Shown piece after piece: positions 42,468-51,580 of a stretch of DNA of 64,000 bases. How positions within the stretch are numbered: the first letter of the stretch is position 1; each line of letters opens with the position of its first letter. Below the pieces are notes generated by a model that saw only the letters and a program-made list of their open reading frames with translations, was not told the DNA's origin and made no database searches. A program made the translations under genes and the position numbers. The DNA is from Porphyra umbilicalis (Eukaryota > Rhodophyta > Bangiophyceae > Bangiales > Bangiaceae): the NCBI GenBank assembly GCA_002049455.2, contig KV918892.1, positions 62,001-126,000 of the forward strand, written 5' to 3'.

Positions 42468-43381
42468 CGCGCACCGACCTCTGTGTGCACAGGGTGCGTG
42501 TGAGCTCGTCGCGTGTGCGTGCGACAGCCCCCTTCTGGACACACAACGAGCAGTGTACCATCGGCGGGCGGGCGCCGAGCCCCCCCTCAATGGCCGCGCC
42601 ACGCGGGTTCGGCACCCGTGGTGCCCGACCCACCCATCCATGCGTACATGCCGCTCGTGAGGGGGGGGATCGAAGGCAGTCTGCACGCGATTGCGCACCG
42701 TGTGGACCTGCGATCACGGACTGCAGCTCACCACCCTGCTTTCACCACAGAGAGGAGCGCGCTCGTTTCTGTCTCGCTTGCTGTTCGTGTTGTGCTGGCT
42801 CCGCGCGCGTTGCCAGTCACGTCTTGGCTGCTGTCCATGCTCATCGTGGCAAATTCTTGACGTCTGCTGGCGCGCGCGCGTGGGTGTGGGCGCGTGCGGC
42901 GTCCACACGTCGCTTGGTGTGCTCCTCTCTTTGTGCACGCCTTTTTCTTATGCCACATACGACCGACTACATCGGCGTCCCCGTTCGTCCACGACGCTCC
43001 TCCTCATTTGCCCCCCCCCCCCCCCCCCCTTCACACCACGTGCGCCACCGCAACGGCCGCGTTTCTTGCGTGCTGTCACCCATCTACTGCCCCGTTCGTG
43101 CATCGACAACAACTTTGTGGCCGACGCCTGCCACGGCAGCGGTCACATCTTCTCCTTCTTCTCGATTGCCCCTACCTGATGGTGGCAAGCGGGCCTGGTG
43201 CAAGACGATTGAGTGTCGGTCAAGGCGGCGCGTGCGCCAGGACCTGAGGAGTGTCGAGTGGTTGAGTTTGTGTTGGATTATTCTTGTGCGGCCGCATTAT
43301 TGGCGTGTGCTTGTGGTGAGAGTGGTTTCCGGGGAGACTACGTGCGCAGGAGTGGAGTGGTGTCGAGTACGTCACACCACG
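42468..43381. other. Spacer upstream of the Harbinger-side gene
   Basis: About 0.9 kb with a poly-C run at about 43,010-43,028. The downstream frame is open back to 42,485, but the sequence before 43,382 has overlapping open frames and no motif, so I treat it as promoter/5' leader. No separate gene supported. Confidence 0.45.
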
Positions 43382-44911
43382 ATGCCTGCTCGAGGTGGTC
43401 CGCGGGGTAGTGGGGGTCATGGTGGCGGGGAGAGCTCGAGGGGGGGGGGGGGTGTTCCAGTTGCCAACCTTTTCTCCACTGCAAGGATCTCTCCCGGCTT
43501 GGCCGACGACGGCGCACTTCTCAGGAGACATCCCTCGCGTCCTGGTGCGTCCCGGGGCAGTCTACTTCCCACCCCGATTGTCGCTGATGCTTTACATCGG
43601 GACAGCCGCGCTCGTCAAGATGAGCAAGCGCCAGACACGTCGGGTGTGATTTCTGAAGCGCCCTCGGAGGTGGACATGCTGTCTCAAATTGATGATCGCG
43701 AGTCTCCGGTTGGCCTTCCTTCCGGTGCCTCTGTGGCATCCAGCCCTGTCTCTACCGCCACTCCCAGCCGCGGCCAGCGTGGCGGTCGTGGTTGCGCACC
43801 GGGTCGAGCTTGCGGGCGCGGGGCATCTACCGACTCGGGCCCACGTGATGGTGCACAGCTGGGCGTGGCGCGCGGACGTGTTGCCCGACGTGGACGGGGA
43901 GGGGGTCACCACGCGGCCCGTGGCCGCGGCCGAGCGGTTCATGTCGACAGCGGTGCGCCGGCGGCGCCGCTGAACCTTATCGCGGCGGATGAGCGCTGCT
44001 ACATCGTCAAGATGTGGCACGACGAGGTCTGTTATCGAGTGGCGCAGCATGTATCCTCCGCGCGCCCCCTGCAGCTGCACACATCACAGTTGATGAATGA
44101 ACTCCTCAAGGCCTCTGAGGCCGCGTCGTCGGCGCCGGTGGGGACGTCTGGGGGCCGTGCGGCGGACCAAGCGTCGGGCGATGGCGGGGACGAGGTGCGG
44201 GGCGCTCTTTCGGAGGATGCAAATGGTGTTGGGATGTCAGCGGCGTCTGTGGACTCGCAGGATCACCCGGCCATGACCCTGCAAGGTCTTGGCAGGGACA
44301 CTGCCGCCCTCTGCCGAGTGATCAAGGCGGCAATGGAGATGCACCGCAGTGCCCAGGCGGCCCACGAGCGGAACGGTACCTCTCCGGGTCAAGTCGACGC
44401 CGAGATTGAGGCATTAATTGTCGCAAGGGCTGCTGGGTGGAAAGTTACTATTGAACAATCCCGAGACATCCTCAAATGGGCCGACAAGGCAGCACCAATG
44501 GTTGGAAAACCACGCCGGTCTGGCTTGCGTGTCAGTGGCGAGCTTCCCCCCCCCCCGCCCTCCTCCCGGCATCCCGGAGCGTCCTCGGGGACGCCTTTCT
44601 CCCAGGCTCCCTGCGCGCCCTCGGGCGCTGAGCACACGACAGTCGACGCCTTTGCGGAGACGTGGGACGACAAGGGCGGGGGTGCCAACGGCATTGATGC
44701 CGTCATGGCGGCTGTCGCGGCGTTGATGAAGGACCAGGCCCGGCAGTTTAACGTCACTGCCGAGCTGAGGCGGCAAGAGCTGCGCAACAAGCGCATCGCC
44801 AAGTACACCAGGCTGGTATTGGCTAACCCCGGCAACGACATGTACGCCAAGATGCTGGCCGCCGAGGCAGCCGGTGAGGATGGGGACGGGGACGAAGACG
44901 CAAGCCCCTAA
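43382..44911 (+). CDS. Unknown protein next to Harbinger transposase (possible transposon partner)
   Basis: 509-codon frame from ATG (MPARGGPRGSGGHGG), stop TAA-type at 44,909-44,911. The N-terminal 190 residues are Gly/Arg-rich, RGG-like. The middle has IAADERCYIVKMWHDEVCYR and LQLHTSQLMNELLKASEAAS; a helical block EIEALIVARAAGWKVTIEQS follows. The C-terminus is a charged helix, VTAELRRQELRNKRIAKYTR, then VLANPGNDMYAKMLAAEAAG and an acidic end. It converges with the transposase at 45465-46718. PIF/Harbinger elements commonly encode a second Myb-like DNA-binding protein; the position fits, but I cannot identify a Myb/SANT helix set, so the role is a guess. Confidence 0.5.
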   Translation: MPARGGPRGSGGHGGGESSRGGGGVPVANLFSTARISPGLADDGALLRRHPSRPGASRGSLLPTPIVADALHRDSRARQDEQAPDTSGVISEAPSEVDMLSQIDDRESPVGLPSGASVASSPVSTATPSRGQRGGRGCAPGRACGRGASTDSGPRDGAQLGVARGRVARRGRGGGHHAARGRGRAVHVDSGAPAAPLNLIAADERCYIVKMWHDEVCYRVAQHVSSARPLQLHTSQLMNELLKASEAASSAPVGTSGGRAADQASGDGGDEVRGALSEDANGVGMSAASVDSQDHPAMTLQGLGRDTAALCRVIKAAMEMHRSAQAAHERNGTSPGQVDAEIEALIVARAAGWKVTIEQSRDILKWADKAAPMVGKPRRSGLRVSGELPPPPPSSRHPGASSGTPFSQAPCAPSGAEHTTVDAFAETWDDKGGGANGIDAVMAAVAALMKDQARQFNVTAELRRQELRNKRIAKYTRLVLANPGNDMYAKMLAAEAAGEDGDGDEDASP

Positions 44912-44954
44912 CTAGTTTAGTACCTTCGAGAACCATCTCTCTTCATGAACACAA

Positions 44955-45407
44955 TATTGCTAACCTCCAAAAAATGGCGGTTGCAGAGAGAAGGCAGGCA
45001 GAGCCGACGACACAGCATAGAAATGAAGTCGGATTGGCTGTTCGACTAGCCACGATCGTACTATTGGCTGAGAGTTTCCGCCAGAAATCTTGCAAGCCAA
45101 TCAACGTGTCTTGCAGGGGTCACGCAGAGCCATTGCAACCCACAATGAGATTTCCTGAGATTTTTGGGCCGCTTGCTTGGGCCTGAAGAGGGCTTGGAGA
45201 GAGTTCTGGGCCAGGCCTGTGATTTGTCATTAGATCAACAAACTTCTCCAGATTTCTTGAGATCCTGATGTGCGTTTCCAGCGCCCAGAGCTTCATGAGG
45301 AGACTGTGTAAGGAACTCACATGATTCCTAGCGTTTCCATTGGTCCACGTACGCTGATGAATGATTGCAACCACTCTACAACCGCCGTTTTTTGGAGGTC
45401 AGCAATA
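44955..45407. mobile_element. 453-bp inverted-repeat element (MITE-like) between convergent genes
   Basis: 34-bp terminal inverted repeats at 44955-44988 and 45374-45407 match with three or four differences: TATTGCTAACCTCCAAAAAA on the left against TATTGCTGACCTCCAAAAAA on the right. The interior is AT-richer, non-coding, and contains several CCAAT/ATTGG motifs. It lies between the stops of the transposase and the neighbouring gene. No clear target duplication seen. It could be a separate MITE or an internal part of a larger Harbinger element. Confidence 0.7.
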
Positions 45408-45464
45408 GGAAGGACATCTAAGTATTAAATAACAAACCAATGAGACATATCACCCGTGGCTACA

Positions 45465-46718
45465 TCACCCATGATAAAGGCCGTGGGCAATCATAAACTG
45501 CAACACTCTTGTCTGGACTTGGCTCCTTGTCGCCACTGCATTTTTCGGGAGAGGTTGCTGCAACTCGTTTGCCGAGTCTGGTGTTGCAGGAGTCTCTTCA
45601 GGAGAGTTATCACCCAGACGCATGCACACGTTGTGCAGTACGGCACAGCCCGCCACCCACTCCATCAATCTTGGGAAGTCTTTCCCCATAGCCACCGGCG
45701 CCCGCAACTCCCGCAGGCTAGCAAAGCGACCCTTGAGGACACCGATAACCTTTTCGGCAGGGATCCGTCTCCTGGCGTGCTGGAAGTTGTAGTTTCTGTT
45801 GTGGCGGATGAAAGCGGCCGGTCCCTTGTGGGGTAGGAGCACCCACGTACTACCCAGCATGCCCTTGTCGCCCAGTAGGTATTCTCTGAGCGAAAAGTAC
45901 CTGAGCGGGAACTTGTGCCAAGGTGCCGCCGCTTGCACCACCGTGTCGGGAGCCGCTCCTGTAAACCCTTGGACCGAGCTAAAAATGCGCAAGTCCCAGT
46001 CACAAACAACCAGAACATTGACGCTATAGCGCCGATGGCGGTCGAAATAACACCAGGGGTCCACGCTCGGGGCGTAGGCAAACGGGATCGTCGTCCCGTC
46101 CACAGTTCCGATGCAACCACAAAACCCATACCTCTCCGCCGACGCCCTCCCAGACGACTCGCGCTCGGCGGCGGTTGGCCAGCGGATCTCATCAGCCTCC
46201 AATCGCAGTACGGCCGACAAAATCCGCCGAGTGGCGTTAACCACAAAGCCCGGGGAGACCCCAAAACGCTGGGCTATAAGGATAACGGACGCACCATTGC
46301 CGTAATGACCCAATCGATACAGTGAAATTGAGAGCTGTACGGCGACAGACAGTTGAGGGCGCCCGGACTCCGAATAAAAGATGTCCCTCGCCGTCAAATC
46401 CAAACGCGCCCGGAGATAGTCAAATGTGCTCTTCTCGACTCGCAGGAACGCACGGAAGTACAACGGTGGCAAATCATGCAGGAACCTGTCCCTCCAGTCC
46501 GTAGACTTGGGGATGCGTCTACGACGGGAAATCATGTACCGAGACGCCAATAGGCGCACAAGGCACAAACGGGTGTGACCTGCCACGAGAATCATGCCGA
46601 GCTCGGCAGTCTCATTCCGTGGCAGGACCACGCCCGACCTCTGAACAGCAATAACCAGCATCGCCATACGCAATTGCGTACGCAGGCGGATGATCTCCCG
46701 CTGCTGCCGGGACAGCAT
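45465..46718 (-). CDS. PIF/Harbinger transposase (DDE_Tnp_4 / HARBI1-like nuclease)
   Basis: 417-codon uninterrupted frame from the ATG at 46718 (MLSRQQREIIRLRTQLRMAM). The N-terminal helical part includes FLHDLPPLYFRAFLRVEKST and LSISLYRLGHYGNGASVILI, AQRFGVSPGFVV, the helix-turn-helix region of this family. The DDE nuclease shows CIGTVDGTTIPFAY (first Asp), YLLGDKGMLGSTWVLLP (second Asp) and RRIPAEKVIGVLKGRFASLR (Glu), then NVCMRLGD. Triad and length are those of an active-type Harbinger nuclease. It could be transposon-borne or a domesticated HARBI1-like host gene. I could not define outer terminal repeats, so element borders are open. Confidence 0.9.
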   Translation of the reverse strand: MLSRQQREIIRLRTQLRMAMLVIAVQRSGVVLPRNETAELGMILVAGHTRLCLVRLLASRYMISRRRRIPKSTDWRDRFLHDLPPLYFRAFLRVEKSTFDYLRARLDLTARDIFYSESGRPQLSVAVQLSISLYRLGHYGNGASVILIAQRFGVSPGFVVNATRRILSAVLRLEADEIRWPTAAERESSGRASAERYGFCGCIGTVDGTTIPFAYAPSVDPWCYFDRHRRYSVNVLVVCDWDLRIFSSVQGFTGAAPDTVVQAAAPWHKFPLRYFSLREYLLGDKGMLGSTWVLLPHKGPAAFIRHNRNYNFQHARRRIPAEKVIGVLKGRFASLRELRAPVAMGKDFPRLMEWVAGCAVLHNVCMRLGDNSPEETPATPDSANELQQPLPKNAVATRSQVQTRVLQFMIAHGLYHG

Positions 46719-49659
46719 GGTGGGAGTGCGCACAGAGCAGCTCTGTACGAGCGTGCCACACGGCTTGGGTGTTGCGGTGGTGCGGGGGTGCGGCGGTTGG
46801 TATACGAAGTGAGTCGCTCACGGGCGCTCGGATCACGACGGAGGTGCGCGCCGCCAAAGGGGTGACTCAAACGGGCACGGCCGGCACGCACGACGCACCA
46901 CCCGCCAACGGGCACCTCCCTCGGCGCGCTGGAACGCCACTGTCACCCGGGTCGTGCTGATGGCGCCAACGGGTCGTCGCCAGGGCAGACGCGGGTCGCG
47001 GCGAGGCCACGAGCAATATCATCACGTGACCAACACACCGCAGTCTCTGAGCTCTTTTTGTTGAAGGCACCGCGCGCGCGGGCAGCGCGAGCAGGCGCGT
47101 GCTCGCCGCTTGGACGACCCTCCTTTCGTTGTTTTTGAACGACCCCCCCCCGGCACAACGACCCCGAGGTTGGAAGAAGACCCGAGCCACGAGCATTGGA
47201 CGGACTGACTCACAAAAAGAAATGATTTAATTGGGATTAGATCAACTATAATCTAATTGATGCCGCATTTAGGAACCTTTACCTCAGGTCCCCTTTACGA
47301 CCCCACAGCAGCCACCATTTAGACCCCACGTCACACCTATTGAAGCGGCCTACTGAGTAGACTGCATGTCCTCATGTACAATGTCATGAAGCAAACAAGT
47401 ACAACACCAATATGTCGTGACCTCCACCTGTCCTATTAATTGGAATACTAGGCCTTGGTGGACAATCTACTAGTGCACCTAATGAAAAGGGACAACAACA
47501 CGAGAACAACCCTGGAAAAACTTTGAACCAATGATGCGGAGCATGCACTGGCAGAGCGATAAGCTCCTCGCTGCGATGGTAAAAGTTATAGGACATTATG
47601 CTAATCATGTAGACGTTCTCTTCCCCTCCCCAGGTTGGCGCAAAAAACTTTTCGCCTGCCCACGAGCGCACGCAAACATTGGAAGAGTTTTGTTTTGATC
47701 CTTTGCCCCAATTGGCCGACAAGACCCCTCGTCAGACATTTTTAAAGGATTTGGCCGGATGTGCAGTATCCCCCCTTCTGTTCATCTGTGCCGCAATCAA
47801 AGTCGAAACCATGTGTGTTCATGGTACGAGGGCCTAGATCTACAGTTTTCGAGCATGCTGTGTGCTTTGCTGCGTTTTCTGGTGTGAGCATTTTCACCTG
47901 AAAAGACAAGTTGGACGTGGAACCTAGCCTGAGCAAGTGGACTTGGCTTGAAGATATGCCACGAGGACCTCACGGTAGAAGCGTGGACTTCACCCAGCGC
48001 CACGTGGAGTTCACCAGCACTCACAGGTGATCACAGGAAAAAAATAAAACCCGCTCGTGGGCGTCGCCAGACGCCGGGGGGAGGGGGCCGCCGACAGTCA
48101 CCCAACAGGCTGCCAACAGGGGGACATGCGTCCACACCTCCCGGGTGCCAGTAATAAGTTGGTCCCCCAGGGCTGGGACCAGGTGGCGAAGCTTCCACTT
48201 TTAATATTGCAGTCTTCTCAATTTGGGCTGTCTGGGCCAGAAGAGAACGCCATCACGACGGACTCTCAGCCATCCATTCAGCCGGATACGTGCCGCTGGC
48301 CAATAGAATTCCGTCCTGATTGCGTTCTGTTTGGTCTCACACAGGCAAAATCGAGCGGACTGCAATACCGCAACACAATGATGTTTAAATCTCAAGATTT
48401 ATCACATGGCCAAGTTGACTCAGAATTCCAGAGGGGCGAGGAGAGAAGCGGCGGGCGCAACATACCCTGCTGGGGGCGGGGAACGCATCCGGGTCGAAGG
48501 TGCCGTCATCTCGGCGGTCTATTGTGAGAGGTTCCAAGAGTCTAGTGGTTTTTCTTTCTGAGTCTGTCATCTCGCGCATGTTTGCGCCCGACGCGAACAG
48601 CAGAGAAACATGGTGTGTCGGATCAGGAATGACGCCGCAGGAGGCACACGGGCGGACGTTTGTCGCACATTCTACTCTTTTTCGGAACAGACGCACATCG
48701 CTCATGTTGCAACCCTTGCCTACGGTGGATTACTCATCGGCGTCCTCAGGACGCACCCTTTTCTCTCTCAGTCTCAATCCGGGCAGTTCTTTGCTCATCG
48801 CTTGCATTTGCTGTAACGATTGTATTAGCTCCTGTTTCTCTATCTCTGCTGCATTATTTTCATGAACGTGTGTCGAAGGTCTATTCTCAGTGTCCTCATG
48901 GTCTCTGATCCATCGACCCGCTTCTCCATTACAGCTCCCGTGGTCGTTCAAAAGGCCAGAAGAGATACCGGGCGAGAGGTCAGTCGAAGAGGCGCCAGCC
49001 CGGGCCTGCCGCCGAGCGCATCGGCGAGAAAGAAAGGCCTCGTGCTCACTCACACCACGACTACTGTCCAGAAGCCTGTGCCAGGCAGCGTGGTCGCGCT
49101 GGACGGGGCATCCATCGGATGAAGAAGGATGTAGGGCGGGACGACACTGAAAACTCCCACGCGCGGCGTGCTGCACACGAGTCAAAACCCCGCGGTCCGA
49201 CGTCCCTCTCCGTGCATGAACCCGCCCACCACGACAGACCCCTCCCCCTTCTGTGCGCGGCGCACGAACTCCACTATTGGCTGCTTCCTGCCCCTCCCGC
49301 GAGCCCTGGTCGACTTCCGCTTCGGCCGTCCTACGCAGAATCGAACAGGACGAAAAGAATACAGAACGTCCAACGTACACAAACGAAAGTCCAAAAACAT
49401 TCAGTCGAAAGTCAGTGGCCGTGCACTCGACCGCACTAGAAGCGCGCTGCAAGGGACGCCAGAGGCGAAGTTAAAATAACACACGCGATTCCAAGGAACA
49501 TGGAACGAATCACGTACCCCGCCACAGCCTGATGTACACTATCGTGGGGAGAGCGGGAAGAGGGGGCTGGACAAGGACGCATCGTGCGTGCCGGGGGAGC
49601 ACGGGGGGGTGGGGGTGGACGACTGGGGGGGCAGGCGGGGCGGGAGGGCGGGGGGAAGG
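46719..49659. other. Gene-poor spacer
   Basis: About 2.9 kb. 46,719-47,200 is GC-rich and holds the transposase promoter. 47,200-48,700 is AT-richer with only weak frames and includes the second dispersed 30-bp repeat. On the minus strand, 48,730-49,452 is open for 240 codons; its last about 35 codons (IEKQELIQSLQQMQAMSKEL) look like a real helix, but the remainder does not, so it may be a decayed gene end. 49,585-49,655 is a G-rich tract next to an LTR. Confidence 0.45.
47812..47841. repeat. Dispersed 30-bp repeat, copy 2
   Basis: Inverted match to 30142-30171 with one mismatch; shared core CATGGTACGAGGGCCTAGAT. Confidence 0.7.
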
Positions 49660-50055
49660 TGTATCATATCATCGCCCGCAATTGGCAAATTGCCACCAGT
49701 AGCCCCCTTGACTGGCCGAAGCCCACGTACTGTGCGAATTGGCCTGTGGCATGCTCTTTGGGGGGTTACTTCCGCATTGTTCATTTTTTATTGTTTATTT
49801 GCTTGCCTGTCTTATCTGTCTGCCGGCACTCATTACGATCGCTTGTGATCGGACGGTCGATCGACCGGTGCCCTCGTTTGTATTAAATCACCGTGGGTCC
49901 GGGGTCGCCGTCGTGGGCGCCACTCGGCTCCCCATCGGATGCCCTTCAACAAAAGGTCTTTCTTCGTCGCCGCGACGGCGATAGAACTCGCTTTATTGCT
50001 TGGCTACGGTCGGTCTCAGTACACTGGTAATTGAACTAACGTTAGCCATACCACA
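49660..50055 (+). repeat. chromovirus LTR, forward, separated from its element
   Basis: 396 bp beginning TGTATCATATC and ending ATACCACA. It is the older subfamily, about 8 percent different by eye from the LTR at 59940-60335. Sequence on its left is unrelated G-rich host DNA. On its right, ACAAT and the inverted leader of copy 2 follow immediately. It fits the 3' LTR of a forward copy that inserted into that leader. Confidence 0.85.
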
Positions 50056-50144
50056 ACAATGCTACGAGGCAGCGAGAAAGTTCTCGGGAACACCGTGCCG
50101 CGAGGCACGATGAAGGAGAGGGTATCCCCTTCTGCTCCACCAAA
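50056..50144 (-). mobile_element. Detached leader and primer site of the reverse chromovirus
   Basis: Reverse complement of a chromovirus leader: primer site TGGTGGAGCAGAAGGGGATA next to the LTR at 50145, continuing to CCTCGTAGCATTGT. It stops at ACAAT (plus strand 50056-50060). The rest of the same leader resumes at 59939 with ACAAT repeated, so the break is a 5-bp target duplication caused by insertion of another copy. Confidence 0.8.
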
Positions 50145-50537
50145 GGTGGTATTAATTTCGTTGGTTCGATTACCAGTGTATTAGGACCGACCGAAGCCAA
50201 GCAATTAAGCGCGTTCTATCGGCGTCGCGGCGAGGAAGAAAGATCTTTTGTTGAAGGGCATCCGATGGGGAGCCGGGTGGCGCCCACGACGGCGACCCCG
50301 GACCCACGGTGATTTAATACAAACGAGGGCACCGGTCGATCGACCGTCCGATCACAAGCGATCGTAATGAGTGCCGGCAGTCAGATAAGACAGGCAAGCA
50401 AACAAACAATAAAATGAACAATGCGGAAGTAACTTCCCAAAGGGCGTGCGACAGGCCAATTCCCACAATACATGGGCTTTGGTCAGTCAAGGGGCTACTT
50501 GTGGCCAATTGCGAATTGGGAGCAGGGATATGCTACA
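50145..50537 (-). repeat. chromovirus copy 2 LTR (reverse)
   Basis: 393 bp in reverse orientation, TGTAGCATATC at the 50537 end. It lies between the element's 3' non-coding region (50538 onward) and a primer-binding site with leader (50144 downward), so it has the neighbours of both a 3' and a 5' LTR. Confidence 0.9.
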
Positions 50538-51580
50538 TACCTCCAACGCGAGATTCGAACCGTCCCGGTGAGATCCGAGGATGGTGAAACCCGATTGGGC
50601 GATCGCGGCCCCTTACGGGCCCGCGCGGGCGCAACCGCCCAGGCGGTGGGAGCCGTGGGGGGGGCGCGCCGCCCAGTCCCGATTGGGGGGAGGTGGCGGT
50701 TCGCCGTCGTCGGTCGCGACCGTCCCGCCACACACGCGTGGGCGTGGGTGGCGGGCAGCTGGCGCTGCGGATCCGACCGGCGCTTGCGCGTACGCGCGCC
50801 CGCGCAGGCGGGTCGGCGTCGGCGTGGGCGTGGGGGCCAGGCGGCCGGTTGCCGGGTGACGAGCGTCGGGGTTAAGACCCGTCGATGCGCGGGTGCGTCG
50901 GGCAGCACGTGTTGGGGCGACCGTCGTCGGCGCCGAGTGGCGCCTACTACGTCGGGGTTTTGACTACCCCGACGACACGGCGAAAGCCGGGACGCGGGTC
51001 CGTGTTGTCGAGAGTGGGGGTCGGGTCCGCACTTCAAGACCGGTTACCACCGAGTCCTGCGCGCGGTGCAGCACTTGCTGGGTGGTCATCGTCGTTGCCG
51101 GCAGGCGCTGACCTCGTCGGGGTTTTGACTACCTCGGCGACGAGGCGAAAGCCGGGGCGCGGGTCCGCGTTTTGTCGGCACGGGGCCATCCCTTGTCTTC
51201 GTGCTCACGCACAGGTGGCGGCCTAACGGCACGGTTGAGTAGGGGTGCGCTACCGCGAGGTGGCAAACCGCGAGGTTGCGGACCCGGTGAGTGTGGGTTT
51301 GCGCTGGGTAGGGGGGGGCGGCGCGCACGGCGGTGACGGCGGCAAGGGCGGCAAGCGCGGCGTCGGCGGCGGCAAGCGCGGCAAGCCCGGCGGCGACGGC
51401 GGCAAGGGCGGCAAGCGCGGCGTCGGCGGCGGCAAGCGCGGCAAGCCCGGCGGCGACGGCGGCAAGGGCGGCAAGCGCGGCGTCGGCGGCGGCAAGCGCG
51501 GCAAGCCCGGCGGCGACGGCGGCAAGGGCGGCAAGCCCGGCGGCGACAGCCAGGGTAAACACCCCCGAACGGCCAACGCT
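50538..51580. other. copy 2 hairpin and repeat region before its antisense ORF
   Basis: Corresponds to 41145-42082 of copy 1 in reverse. A hairpin CGTCGGGG...CCCCGACG lies at about 50,950-50,977 and a more diverged one at about 51,112-51,145, so the duplication predates the split of the two subfamilies. A 60-bp unit, coding GGKGGKRGVGGGKRGKPGGD on the plus strand, is repeated just over three times at 51341-51540, leading into the ORF start at 51581. Confidence 0.75.
51341..51540 (+). repeat. 60-bp tandem repeat, basic Gly/Lys coding
   Basis: Three full 60-bp units and part of a fourth, nearly identical (GGCGGCAAGGGCGGCAAGCG at the unit start). The frame through the repeat is open and in phase with the ATG at 51581. 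Copy 1 has a shorter, related repeat at 41,175-41,300. Confidence 0.85.

Noticed and set aside
48730-49452. 240-codon minus-strand frame
   Set aside because: Only the last about 35 codons look protein-like (helical, charged). The rest has no motif and overlaps other frames, so I mention it only as a possible decayed gene end.
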